The notes under the pieces are model-generated. The model was not told the DNA's origin, made no database searches, and saw only the letters and a list, made by a program, of their open reading frames with translations. Shown here piece by piece: positions 8,682 to 19,200 of a stretch of 64,000 bases of DNA. A program made the translations under genes and the position numbers. The stretch covers positions 744,001-808,000 of the forward strand of contig NC_022111.1 of NCBI RefSeq assembly GCF_000163055.2, given 5' to 3'. Numbering within the stretch: the first letter of the stretch is position 1; every line of letters begins with the position of its first letter. Origin of the DNA: Prevotella sp. oral taxon 299 str. F0039 (GTDB lineage Bacteria; Bacteroidota; Bacteroidia; Bacteroidales; Bacteroidaceae).

Positions 8682-10289
8682 GTGGCTGAAACTAAGTACA
8701 TTTTTGTAACTGGTGGTGTCGTATCATCATTGGGAAAAGGAATAATCTCTTCGTCAATAGGTAAACTTTTGCAAGCTAGAGGTTATAATATTACAATCCA
8801 AAAATTTGATCCATATATTAATATTGATCCAGGAACTCTTAATCCTTATGAGCATGGAGAATGTTATGTGACAGAGGATGGAATGGAAACCGATTTGGAT
8901 TTAGGTCACTATGAGCGCTTTACTGGTATTAAAACAACCAAAGAGAACTCACTAACAACGGGACGAATATATAAGTCGGTGATTGACAAAGAACGTCGTG
9001 GAGATTATTTGGGTAAGACTATCCAAGTGGTACCACATATTACCGATGAAATAAAACGCAATGTTAAGGTTATTGGAAAGAAGTATAATTACGACTTTGT
9101 CATTACTGAAATAGGTGGAACTGTAGGTGATATTGAGTCAACTCCTTTCCTTGAAGCCATTCGACAATTGAAGTGGGAACTAGGAAAAGATGCCGTTTGC
9201 GTTCATCTTACCTATGTACCTTATCTTAAAGCTGCTCAAGAGTTGAAAACAAAACCAACTCAACACAGTGTAAAGGAACTTCAAAGCATTGGAATACAGC
9301 CAGATATTTTGATTCTAAGAACAGAGCAACACCTTAATGATGGAGTTCTTAAAAAGGTGGCAGGATTCTGTAATGTTGATTTTGATTGTGTGATTCAAAG
9401 TGAAGACTTACCAAGTATTTATGAGGTTCCTGTTGAAATGCAAGCGCAAGGCCTTGATATTGCCGTATTAAAGAAGATGCAACTTCCAATTGGAGAGACA
9501 CCTTCTTTAGGTCCATGGCGTAAGTTCTTGGAACGTAGAAACAAATCGGTTGAAGAAGTACATATTGGTCTTGTTGGTAAATATGACTTGCAAGATGCTT
9601 ATAAGAGTATTCGTGAAAGTCTTTTACAAGCAGGAGTTTATAATGATAGAAAGGTAATTATATCTTTCATAAATTCAGAAGAGCTAACCAATGAGAATGT
9701 TGGTGAACGCTTAAAGGGACAAGATGGTATTATGATTTGTCCAGGTTTCGGTCAAAGAGGTATTGAAGGAAAGATTATAGCTGCACATTATGCTCGTGTA
9801 AATGATATTCCTACATTTGGTATTTGCTTAGGTATGCAAATGATGGTAATAGAGTTTGCTCGTAATGTTTTAGGGTATTCAGATGCGAATAGTCGTGAGA
9901 TAGACGAAAAGACAGAGCACAATGTAATTGATATAATGGAAGAACAAAAGAACATTACCAGTATGGGAGGTACCATGAGACTTGGTGCTTACGAGTGTGT
10001 TCTTGCTCAAGGTTCACGTGTCTTAGATATTTATAAAAAAGAAAATATTCAAGAACGCCATCGTCATCGCTACGAGTTTAATAATGAATACCTAAAAGAA
10101 TACGAACGTCATGGTATGATTTGTAGCGGTAGAAACCCTGAAAGTGACTTGGTTGAAATCGTTGAAATACCTGGCTTAAAGTGGTATATTGGAACACAAT
10201 TCCACCCAGAATATCGAAGTACAGTATTAAATCCTCATCCTTTATTCGTAGACTTTATAAAGGCATCAATTGAGAATAACAAGAAATAA
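8682..10289 (+). CDS. pyrG: CTP synthase
   Basis: It makes CTP from UTP, ATP and glutamine. The start is GTG, chosen because it gives the conserved N-terminus (TKYIFVTGGVVSSLGKGI). The 535-residue protein has the synthetase domain (about 1-270, P-loop-like SSLGKGI) and the glutamine amidotransferase domain with Cys382 in GICLGMQ and the His/Glu pair in QFHPEY near the C-terminus. The stop overlaps the yidC start by one base (TAATG), so the two are translationally linked. Confidence 0.97.
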   Translation: MAETKYIFVTGGVVSSLGKGIISSSIGKLLQARGYNITIQKFDPYINIDPGTLNPYEHGECYVTEDGMETDLDLGHYERFTGIKTTKENSLTTGRIYKSVIDKERRGDYLGKTIQVVPHITDEIKRNVKVIGKKYNYDFVITEIGGTVGDIESTPFLEAIRQLKWELGKDAVCVHLTYVPYLKAAQELKTKPTQHSVKELQSIGIQPDILILRTEQHLNDGVLKKVAGFCNVDFDCVIQSEDLPSIYEVPVEMQAQGLDIAVLKKMQLPIGETPSLGPWRKFLERRNKSVEEVHIGLVGKYDLQDAYKSIRESLLQAGVYNDRKVIISFINSEELTNENVGERLKGQDGIMICPGFGQRGIEGKIIAAHYARVNDIPTFGICLGMQMMVIEFARNVLGYSDANSREIDEKTEHNVIDIMEEQKNITSMGGTMRLGAYECVLAQGSRVLDIYKKENIQERHRHRYEFNNEYLKEYERHGMICSGRNPESDLVEIVEIPGLKWYIGTQFHPEYRSTVLNPHPLFVDFIKASIENNKK

Positions 10290-12187
10290 TGGATAAAAAT
10301 AATATTATAGGCTTTAGCCTTATTGCTGCTGTTCTTATTGGTTTCAGTGTTTGGAATCAGCCTTCGTCAGAAGAACGAGCAGAGATTGCACGACAAGATT
10401 CTATAGCTAACGTTAAGAAAGCACAGGAAAAGAATCTTTCAAGTAAAACTTTATTAGCAAATACCGCTACAGATAGTTCGTTAACTAATGCGGATACAAC
10501 TTCAGTTTTGTTTAATGCTTTAAAAGGAACAGCGCAAGATGTAACCTTAAAAAGCGAGAAGTTAACTTTAACTCTTAACTCAAAGGGAGCTGTTGTACGT
10601 GAAGTTTTGATTAAAGGATTTAAAGATAGAAATGGAAATCCTAATGTTACATTATTTAATAGTAACGATCAAAACTTAAGATATATACTATCTACAAAGG
10701 AAGAAAATATTGATACTAAGGAGCTTTACTTCCAACCTTCAAATGTAACAGATAGTACTGTAACATTTACAGCACAACTACAAGGAACTAAGAAGCTGGT
10801 TATTAATTATCAATTAAAGCACAATTATCTTTTGCATACAAGTATTCAAGCACAAGGTATGAATGCAATTTTTGCACCGAATACCAATAGTATGGACATA
10901 GTATGGCAAGATAAATGTCGCCAACAAGAGAAAGGTTTCACCTTTGAAAATAGATATTCAACTTTAACTTATCATAAAGCAGATGGCGGTACCGACTATT
11001 TAAGCGAGTCATCTGAGAAAGTTGATGAGAAAATTGAAGATAAATTAGATTGGGTTGCCTTTAAGAATCAGTTCTTTTCAGCTGTGATGATTGCTAAAGA
11101 TGATTTCCAATCAAATACTCTTTTAACATCTGTTCCACAAGAAAAAGGGTCTGGTTATCTTAAAGATTATGAAGCAAAGCTTAAGACTTTCTTTGATCCG
11201 ACAGGTAAAAAGCCTACAGAATTTGAGTTCTATTATGGTCCTAATGATTTCCGTTTATTGCAGAATATAGAAGATAATGTTAGCTTTATTGGAAAAGATC
11301 TTCAGATGCAGCGATTGGTTTACTTAGGTTGGCCATTGTTTAGAATCATCAATCGTTGGTTTACTATTTATGTCTTTGATTTCTTAACATCAATGAACAT
11401 GAATATGGGAATCGTTCTTATTCTAATAACCTTATTACTAAAGTTCCTTACTTATCCTTTGGTAAAAAAGAGTTATATGAGCTCTGCAAAGATGAGAGTG
11501 CTTAAACCACGGCTCGAAGAAGCTACAAAGCACCTTAATGGAGCAGACAATCAAATGCAGAAACAACAGGCAATGATGTCTGAATATGCAAAATATGGCG
11601 TGAGTCCTTTATCTGGTTGCTTACCAATGTTAATACAAATGCCTATTTGGATTGCGATGTTTAACTTCGTTCCCAATGCTATTCAGTTACGTGGAGAGAG
11701 CTTTTTATGGATCTCAGATCTAAGTACTTACGACCCAATTCTTGAGTGGCACAATAACTATTGGCTCATAGGTGATCACTTATCATTAACATGTATCTTG
11801 TTCTGTGCTGCGAACTTACTTTACTCTTGGATGACAATGAAGCAACAAAAAGACCAAATGATTGGTCAACAAGCAGATCAAATGAAGATGATGCAATATA
11901 TGATGTTCGTCATGCCACTAATGTTCTTCTTCATGTTTAATGATTATTCTGCAGGTCTTAACTTCTATTACTTCATGTCATTGTTCTTTAGTGCATTGAT
12001 AATGTGGATCTTAAGAAAGACAACTGATGACGAAAAGCTTCTTTCAATCTTAGATAAGAAGTACAAAGAGAACAAAGATAATCCCAAAAAACTAAGCGGA
12101 TTGGCTGCTCGTCTACAAGCTATGCAACAAGAACAACAAGAGATGTTGCGTAAAAGAAATGAGTTCCAACAAAAGAAAAATAAATAA
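10289..12187 (+). CDS. yidC: Membrane protein insertase YidC
   Basis: This inner-membrane insertase/foldase works alone or with SecYEG. At 632 residues it has the Gram-negative layout: an N-terminal membrane segment (IIGFSLIAAVLIGFSVW), a large periplasmic beta domain (about 60-350), then the conserved core with segments starting near MGIVLILITLLLKFLTYPLV, the cytoplasmic hairpin rich in Met/Gln, and PMLIQMPIWIAMF. The C-terminus is basic and Gln-rich, as expected for ribosome contact. It follows pyrG with a one-base overlap. Confidence 0.96.
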   Translation: MDKNNIIGFSLIAAVLIGFSVWNQPSSEERAEIARQDSIANVKKAQEKNLSSKTLLANTATDSSLTNADTTSVLFNALKGTAQDVTLKSEKLTLTLNSKGAVVREVLIKGFKDRNGNPNVTLFNSNDQNLRYILSTKEENIDTKELYFQPSNVTDSTVTFTAQLQGTKKLVINYQLKHNYLLHTSIQAQGMNAIFAPNTNSMDIVWQDKCRQQEKGFTFENRYSTLTYHKADGGTDYLSESSEKVDEKIEDKLDWVAFKNQFFSAVMIAKDDFQSNTLLTSVPQEKGSGYLKDYEAKLKTFFDPTGKKPTEFEFYYGPNDFRLLQNIEDNVSFIGKDLQMQRLVYLGWPLFRIINRWFTIYVFDFLTSMNMNMGIVLILITLLLKFLTYPLVKKSYMSSAKMRVLKPRLEEATKHLNGADNQMQKQQAMMSEYAKYGVSPLSGCLPMLIQMPIWIAMFNFVPNAIQLRGESFLWISDLSTYDPILEWHNNYWLIGDHLSLTCILFCAANLLYSWMTMKQQKDQMIGQQADQMKMMQYMMFVMPLMFFFMFNDYSAGLNFYYFMSLFFSALIMWILRKTTDDEKLLSILDKKYKENKDNPKKLSGLAARLQAMQQEQQEMLRKRNEFQQKKNK

Positions 12188-12203
12188 TTATTATCGTATT
12201 ATC

Positions 12204-14372
12204 ATGTATAAATCAATAATAATGGCTGCTGCTGTCCTATTAGGGGGCAGCAGTTTTGCCTCAAAAGCAAATGCTGTAAGTAGTCCAATGAATAACATTA
12301 CACTACAAAGTGACTTGATGACCCCTGAAGCTTTATGGGCTATGGGACGTATTGGAACATGTGTTGCGTCTCCAGATGGAAGCAAAGTTGTGTACCAAGT
12401 TTCATATTATAATGTAAAAGAGAATAAGAGTACACAAGTACTTTACCTTATAAATGCTGATGGAAGCAATAAAAAGCTACTTACACCTGCAGGTAAGAAA
12501 GACACAGATCCTACATGGATAGAAAACGGAAAAGCTATTGCATTCTTGTCAGAAGGCCAACTTTGGAAGATGAATGTAGACGGAACTAATCGTGTGAAAC
12601 TTACAAATGATTCTAAAGACATCGAGGGTTTCCTTTTCTCGCCAAGTGAAAAGCAAGTAATTCTAATAAAGTCTATTCCTTATCATGGGACAATTGAAGC
12701 TAAACCTGCAGACCTTCCATTGACTACAGGTATGGTTATCAATGACATGAATTATCGCCATTGGGATCATTATGTACAAGAAAATCTTCATCCTTTCTTA
12801 GCAAATGTAACAGGAAATACTATTAATGAAGGAAAAGATATATTAGAAGGAGAACCTTATGAATGTCCTATGGCTCCATTTGGTGGAGTAGAACAGCTTG
12901 CATGGAGTCCCGATTCTAAAACAATTGCCTATACTTGTAGAAAGAAAGAAGGCGTGAACTACGCTATATCTACAGATTCAGATATCTTCCTTTACACAAT
13001 TTCTACAAAGCAAACTCGCAATCTTTGCAAGCCTGCAGATTATAAAGAACCTGTTATTGACGCTTCTAAAACAATGAAGACGCAAGCTGTTAATCATCAA
13101 AATGCAGACTATAATGTGGGTTACGACATCAATCCTAAATTCTCTTTTGATGGAAAGTACATTGCATGGCAAAGCATGAAGAACAATGGTTACGAAAGTG
13201 ATAGAAATCGTTTGTGTGTTTATGAGCTTGTAACAGGTAATAAAAGCTATGTTACAGAGAAGTTCGATTCAAACGTAGATGAATTCTGTTGGGCAAAAGA
13301 TAATAAGACATTATATTTCATTGGTTGCTGGCATGCAACAGTTCAAGTATACCAAACCAATTTAAAAGGAGAGGTTAAGAAACTAACCGATGGTGTACAC
13401 GATTGTGGTGGCATTCAACTTTTAGGCAATCAAGATAAGTTATTGGCTAAATTCCACTCAATGTCGCATCCTGATGACTTGTTTGTTCTTAACTTAAAAG
13501 ATAAGAAGAATGGATATGTTGCTACTACTCAAATAACAGATGAGAATAAACACATCTTTTCACAGTTAGCTTTAGGTAAGATAGAAGATCGTTGGGTGAC
13601 AACAACTGATGGAAAGAAAATGCAAGTATGGGTAATTCTTCCTCCTCATTTCGATCCTAATAAAAAATATCCAACAATTCTTTTCTGTGAAGGAGGACCA
13701 CAAAGTCCTGTGAGCCAGTTCTGGAGTTATCGTTGGAATTTCCAAATAATGGCAGCTAATGGTTATGTGATTATTGCACCAAACAGACGTGGTTTGCCAG
13801 GTTATGGTTCTGAATGGAATGGGAAAGTAAGTGGAGATTGGACTGGACAATGTATGAACGACTATCTAAGTGCTATTGATGATGCTGCTAATAATCTTCC
13901 TTATGTTGATAAAGATCGCTTAGGCTGTGTAGGAGCATCATTTGGTGGATTTAGTGTTTACTACCTTGCAGGTCATCACAACAAACGCTTCAAGGCTTTT
14001 ATAGCACACGATGGAGCATTCAACCTCGAATCAATGTACACCGATACAGAAGAAGCATGGTTCTCAAATTGGGAATATGAAGATGCTTATTGGAATAAAG
14101 ACCAAACAGAAAATGCACGTCGTACATACGAAAATTCACCACATCGTTTTATCGATAAGTGGGATACTCCAATCTTATGTATCCACGGAGAGAAAGATTA
14201 TCGCATCAATGCAAATCAAGGATTCGGTGCATTTAATGCTGCAAGACTTAAAGGTATCCCTGCACAATTACTCCTTTTCCCAGACGAAAACCATTGGGTT
14301 CTAAAACCACAAAATGGTATCTTATGGCAAAGAACATTCTTTAATTGGTTAGATAAGTGGTTAAAGAAGTAA
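12204..14372 (+). CDS. S9 family prolyl-oligopeptidase-type serine peptidase, DPP5-like, exported
   Basis: I set the start at 12204 (MYKSIIMAAAVLLGGSSFAS) because it begins a proper signal peptide; the in-frame ATG at 12159 lies inside yidC. The N-terminal half is a beta-propeller with WD40/TolB-like blades (SPDGSKVVY, WSPDSKTIAY). The C-terminal alpha/beta-hydrolase has Ser579 in GASFGGF, Asp665 in HGEKDYRI and His697 in DENHWV. The length (722) and motifs resemble periplasmic dipeptidyl-peptidase 5 of Porphyromonas. The likely role is trimming dipeptides from imported peptides. The MFS gene 47 bases downstream may share the transcript. Confidence 0.88.
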   Translation: MYKSIIMAAAVLLGGSSFASKANAVSSPMNNITLQSDLMTPEALWAMGRIGTCVASPDGSKVVYQVSYYNVKENKSTQVLYLINADGSNKKLLTPAGKKDTDPTWIENGKAIAFLSEGQLWKMNVDGTNRVKLTNDSKDIEGFLFSPSEKQVILIKSIPYHGTIEAKPADLPLTTGMVINDMNYRHWDHYVQENLHPFLANVTGNTINEGKDILEGEPYECPMAPFGGVEQLAWSPDSKTIAYTCRKKEGVNYAISTDSDIFLYTISTKQTRNLCKPADYKEPVIDASKTMKTQAVNHQNADYNVGYDINPKFSFDGKYIAWQSMKNNGYESDRNRLCVYELVTGNKSYVTEKFDSNVDEFCWAKDNKTLYFIGCWHATVQVYQTNLKGEVKKLTDGVHDCGGIQLLGNQDKLLAKFHSMSHPDDLFVLNLKDKKNGYVATTQITDENKHIFSQLALGKIEDRWVTTTDGKKMQVWVILPPHFDPNKKYPTILFCEGGPQSPVSQFWSYRWNFQIMAANGYVIIAPNRRGLPGYGSEWNGKVSGDWTGQCMNDYLSAIDDAANNLPYVDKDRLGCVGASFGGFSVYYLAGHHNKRFKAFIAHDGAFNLESMYTDTEEAWFSNWEYEDAYWNKDQTENARRTYENSPHRFIDKWDTPILCIHGEKDYRINANQGFGAFNAARLKGIPAQLLLFPDENHWVLKPQNGILWQRTFFNWLDKWLKK

Positions 14373-14419
14373 GATTTTACTGAAACCTAATTTATAAATC
14401 TAAATATAATAATATTATT

Positions 14420-16081
14420 ATGTCAAACATTAACAACACAACTACAATGCGCGACTCAGCAGTAATGCGCTGGTCGGCACTCTTATTGTTGGCGGTGGCA
14501 ATGTTCTTTGCTTATATCTTTATGGATATATTGTCGCCAATCAAAGACTTAATGGAATCTACACGAGGATGGGACTCTACAGCCTTTGGTACTTATGCGG
14601 GTTCTGAAACCTTCTTAAATGTATTTATCTTCTTCCTCATCATTGCGGGAATTATTCTCGATAAGATGGGAGTTCGTTTCACAGCGTTACTCTCTGGGGC
14701 AGTGATGTTGTTAGGAGCATGTTTCAATTGGTATGCAATTACCGAAATGTTTATGGGTTCTACTCTTGAAGAGTGGTTTAATACACATTTAAATTACATT
14801 CCTGTTTTCGATGAATTAGGTGTTTCTCCTTTCTATGAAGGTATGCCTGCATCTGCAAAAGTAGCTTCAATCGGCTTTATGATATTTGGTTGTGGAGCTG
14901 AAATGGCTGGAATCACAGTGTCAAGAGGTGTTGTTAAATGGTTTAAGGGCAAAGAAGTTGCTCTTGCAATGGGTTCTGAAATGGCATTAGCACGTCTTGG
15001 TGTGGCTACATGTATGATTTTCTCGCCTGTATTTGCAAAGATGTTTGGTAAGATAGATGTATCTCGTTCAGCTGCATTCGGTCTTATTCTTTTGATGATT
15101 GCATGTATTATGTTTGTTGTATATTTCTTTATGGACAAACGATTAGATGCTCAAACAGGTGAAGCAGAAGAAAAAGACGATCCATTCCGCCTATCAGATA
15201 TAGGCTTAATTCTAAAGAGCCAGGGGTTCTGGGTAGTGGCTTTACTTTGCGTTTTGTATTACTCTGCAATTTTCCCTTTCCAAAAGTATGCTGTAAACAT
15301 GTTGCAAAGCACCATTACTTTCAAGGAACTTTCTCCTAACGATCCATGGGCTTCAAACACAATTACAGTGCTTCAATATTTTGTAATGATTGCTATTGCA
15401 GCATCTTCATTTATCAGTAACTTTTGTAAAAACAAGATATGGAAATACACTCTATTAGGTGTTTCGGTGTTGTTCCTATTGGTTTATTGCTATATCGCAT
15501 ACCATCGTCAATCTGCAGAAGCCATTTTTGCAGTGTTTCCTCTACTTGCTGTGGGTATTACTCCAATCCTTGGACGATATGTCGATTATAAAGGTAAGGC
15601 AGCTTCAATGCTTGTTTTAGGAAGTGTTCTTTTGATTCTTTGCCACTTAACCTTTGCTTTTGTGTTGCCACAGTTTAAGGGTAATAACATCGGAGGAATC
15701 TCTTTGGCATTCATAACCATTCTTATTTTGGGTGCAAGTTTCTCACTTGTTCCTGCATCACTTTGGCCTTCAGTTCCAAAGTTGGTAGATAGTAAGATTA
15801 TTGGTTCAGCTTATGCACTTATTTTCTGGATTCAAAACATCGGACTATGGCTATTCCCACTATTGATAGGTAAGGTGTTGAAGAGCTCAAATCCTGAAGT
15901 AGAACGTCAATTAGCAGAAAATATCATCACACCAAGTCAGGCAACAACAGCTTATAACTACACCAATCCACTGTTGATGTTAGCTGTTTTAGGTTTAATT
16001 GCTCTATTCCTTGGTTTCTATCTCAAGATAGTTGATAAGAAGAAAGGCTATGGTTTGGAAGAACCAAACGTAAAAGAATAA
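14420..16081 (+). CDS. MFS transporter
   Basis: This is an inner-membrane major facilitator of 553 residues with about twelve hydrophobic segments, and motif A-like GIILDKMGVRFTALLSG after the second. A longer soluble insert lies around residues 110-145 (EEWFNTHLNYIPVFDELGVSP). A central cytoplasmic loop (DKRLDAQTGEAEEKDDPFR) separates the two halves. The substrate is unknown. Its position behind an exported dipeptidyl-peptidase suggests peptides or amino acids, but this is inference from context only. A hairpin at 16111-16148 ends the unit. Confidence 0.85.
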   Translation: MSNINNTTTMRDSAVMRWSALLLLAVAMFFAYIFMDILSPIKDLMESTRGWDSTAFGTYAGSETFLNVFIFFLIIAGIILDKMGVRFTALLSGAVMLLGACFNWYAITEMFMGSTLEEWFNTHLNYIPVFDELGVSPFYEGMPASAKVASIGFMIFGCGAEMAGITVSRGVVKWFKGKEVALAMGSEMALARLGVATCMIFSPVFAKMFGKIDVSRSAAFGLILLMIACIMFVVYFFMDKRLDAQTGEAEEKDDPFRLSDIGLILKSQGFWVVALLCVLYYSAIFPFQKYAVNMLQSTITFKELSPNDPWASNTITVLQYFVMIAIAASSFISNFCKNKIWKYTLLGVSVLFLLVYCYIAYHRQSAEAIFAVFPLLAVGITPILGRYVDYKGKAASMLVLGSVLLILCHLTFAFVLPQFKGNNIGGISLAFITILILGASFSLVPASLWPSVPKLVDSKIIGSAYALIFWIQNIGLWLFPLLIGKVLKSSNPEVERQLAENIITPSQATTAYNYTNPLLMLAVLGLIALFLGFYLKIVDKKKGYGLEEPNVKE

Positions 16082-16110
16082 ACTCAAGAAGATTGAAATA
16101 TTAAAATAAG

Positions 16111-16148
16111 CACTCAGGTTATAATGCATAATCTGGGTGTTTTATTTT
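16111..16148 (+). terminator. Intrinsic terminator after the MFS gene
   Basis: CACTCAGGTTAT (16111-16122) pairs with ATAATCTGGGTG (16128-16139) allowing wobbles, followed by TTTTATTTT. Confidence 0.75.
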
Positions 16149-16211
16149 GAAGAGTTTGGCAGAACTTTTACCTTGGTGTTCATTACTATATAGTGCACTC
16201 TAGATACATAA

Positions 16212-16274
16212 AAAGAAGAGGCTGTGAGAAAATAGAAGTTCAAATGCTTGCTATCTTTACACAGCCTTTTCTTT
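16212..16274 (-). terminator. Intrinsic terminator of the beta-galactosidase gene
   Basis: AAAGAAGAGGCTGTG and CACAGCCTTTTCTTT form the outer stem. On the minus strand the hairpin is 16 bases beyond the GH2 stop and runs into CTTCTTTTT. The loop is long (about 31 bases) and may hold a second small stem. Confidence 0.65.
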
Positions 16275-16289
16275 GTTTAATTTGAATTT

Positions 16290-19200
16290 CTATTTTTCTA
16301 GTACTTTGAACTCTGCACCCGAAGCAAAGTCTTGTCCGTTTTGTTCACTTAGGGCAGTAAAGCGAATGAAACGAGCCTTTATAGGAGTAGTAAGCAAGAT
16401 AGATTTTTCCTTTCTGTTGTTCTCAAACTCACCTTCAACAACAGGTTTACTCCATGTTTTGCCATCATTGCTAATTTGAATGGTGTATTTCTTAATATTA
16501 CCATTGTTGCTGTTTTGGCGTGGAAGATAAGTAAATCCTTTGATGTTCTTCACACTTCCGCAATCGAAGTCAACCCAATGAGGAGGGTTTGCCACTGTAA
16601 CAGAGTACATGGTGTGCCAATATGTGTCTGGATTTCCGTCAGTTAAATGAACAGAATTGCCCTCGCCACTCTCTTGACTTGATGCAAATACGACCGATAA
16701 TGGTATACTTTCGATGCGTGAGAACGATTGGCGTGCTTTGAGCCATTCATTCCCTTTGGTCCATGCTGTGATGGTTCCGCCATTACGTAGATTGATAGCT
16801 CCAGTGTATTTAACAGGCTTTTTGCTGTCGTTGATTGTGTAGAAGATATCACCCTTCACACCATTTGCATTGATGGTTACATTACCTTGCTCGTCCCTTG
16901 CAATGGTAAGTGGTGTTACACTGTTAAAACTTATATCCGACTTGTTTAAAAGTTCCTTGCTATCTTTAGAGCTTATAGGGCGAATGATGTATCCAAATGT
17001 GTGTGGAGTTGCCGTTACACGGTCGTGTAATAAAGGACCACCTTGTCCGCAACTATTACCTCCTAGTCCTGTGATAGCCATGTCTAAGTGTAAATAAGTA
17101 TAATCACTTTGTGGCAATTCGTGTGGGTGGTTAGCCATTGCAATGGCATTATCCGACCAAGGCAGAGCAGAGAAGCTCATCTTGTCTTTTGCAATAAAGA
17201 TTGCTCCTGCATGCGAATTCTTGCTATTGTCAAAGCCTGTGAGAGACAACCAACGAGTATCTTGGTGGTTACCTGTGTCTTGTGGCTTAGGGAATGCTAC
17301 AAATTCGTTGTTAACATCTTGCTGTTCATATAGTCCAATCATTTGTCCTGTCTTGCGATCAGGATAGTTATCCACCATACCACGACCGTAATAATTTAGT
17401 GTGTTGAGTGATTTTGGAATACGAATAGTGTAACCTAGCTTTGCAAGTACTAAACTTGGCTTGTTACTTGTGATTGAACTTTCGCTCTCTATGCTACCAT
17501 CTGGGTAGATAGTGTAAACTACTTGGGTGTTAAAACGGAAGTCGTCCTTTCCAAAAGGCTTGTCCTTAAATTCAATAAGTTTCTTCCAATTGGCGTTTCC
17601 ACCTTCTAAACGATAGCCGTATGGAGCCTGCGATTCTATGCTAAACACAATTGATACCGAGCCATTGCTATTTGCATGTGTTGTATAATTGGTGCATTTG
17701 TGTTGCAAGTTGTTCAAACCATTTGCATACCAAGCCTCATAAGCCCAGTTATCATTGTTGGTCCATGCACGGAAAGCATTAAGTTCAGGTCCACAACCAT
17801 CTTCAATGATAGTCTTACCATCATATTGTAGGTTATAAATAGTACCCTTAGTAAGGTCGAAAGTAGTACTAAATTGATCACCAGAAAGAACAATTTTGTT
17901 GTTCTTTGGTGCTGTTACGTTCACTTTTCCTTTGACTTCTAATGCAGGACGAGCTTCTGCTAGCTGCACAGGTAATTGCTCTTCAGCCTGAATATATCCA
18001 GCTTTTGCCCATGGCATATCGTGTTTTAGACGATAAGTGATGTGGAGTAGATATTCTTTATTAGGCTGAAGTCCTTCATTGAGTCCGTTGATTGTGATGT
18101 ATTTGTGTGTTCTTGCAGGCACACTACCAAGCTCTAAGCTTCCTTCTTTAACAGGAATACCATCGGCTGTCAGTGTATAAGCCATCTTATAGCTACTTAA
18201 ATCATCAGAATAATAGTTTTTATTAAATACATCTAATGTAGCTGTTTTAGCGTCTTTCCATTTTGTTCCGATATATTGGTACACCTTTTTCACTTCAAAG
18301 TATTGAGGTTTTGGAGCTTCATCACCAAAGATAATACCATTCATAACAAACTGTCCGTCGTTAGGAGTGTCGCCAAAGTCACCGCCATAAGCTGCATAAC
18401 GCTTGCCATCTTTAGTATAATGGTACATACTTTGGTCGATCCAGTCCCATATTGCACCGCCCATGAAGAAGTTTGTAGACTCCATTGCGTCCCAATAATC
18501 AACAAGATTGCCTACTGCATTACCCATAGAGTGTGCGTATTCCGATATATGGAAAGGATATTTGATACCCATTTTACCTTTAACAGCATCACGAGTCCAT
18601 GCAATACTTGGGTATTGATTAGATCCCATGTCCACAATATCATTGTTACGTTCGTATTGTACCGGTCTAGAAGTATCAAAAGCCTTTAGTGAATCGTATG
18701 CAACTACAAAGTTATGACCAGGTCCCGCCTCGTTTCCTAGACTCCAAATAACGATAGAAGGGTTGTTCACAAGTTGATGCGCCATAGTCATTACACGATC
18801 AACGTGTGCTTCTTGGAACTCAGGAACATGCGAAAGCGATGCTTTGCCATAGAAATATTCGTGGCTTTCAATGTTTGCTTCGCTCTCTAAATAGATACCA
18901 TACTTATTGCAAAGGTAGTAGAAATAAGGGTCATTGGGGTAGTGAGAGGTACGGATATGATTGATATTAGCACGCTTCATTAGCATAATTTCACGCTCCA
19001 TCTGCTCTCTTGAAATAACTTTACCTGTTAATGGGTTCGTATCATGTCGGTTAACACCCTTTAGTTTTAACGCCTTTCCATTGATATAATAGTATCTTCC
19101 AGCCAAACCGAATTCGTCTTCGTGAGCAGGAGTTTCCTTTATTTCAACACTGCGGAAACCAGTTTGGAAACTAATAGTTTCAATAACCTTTTTACCTTGC

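Noticed and set aside
12159..12203. Upstream in-frame start for the S9 peptidase
   Set aside because: It lies inside yidC and would put a polar stretch before the signal peptide; 12204 is better.
16212..16274. Structured small RNA or riboswitch after the MFS gene
   Set aside because: The position between two convergent genes and the flanking A/T runs fit a terminator of the GH2 gene; no known riboswitch core is visible.
18276..18689. Plus-strand open frame of 137 residues inside the GH2 gene
   Set aside because: It overlaps the catalytic barrel of the beta-galactosidase, has no family features and lacks a promoter.
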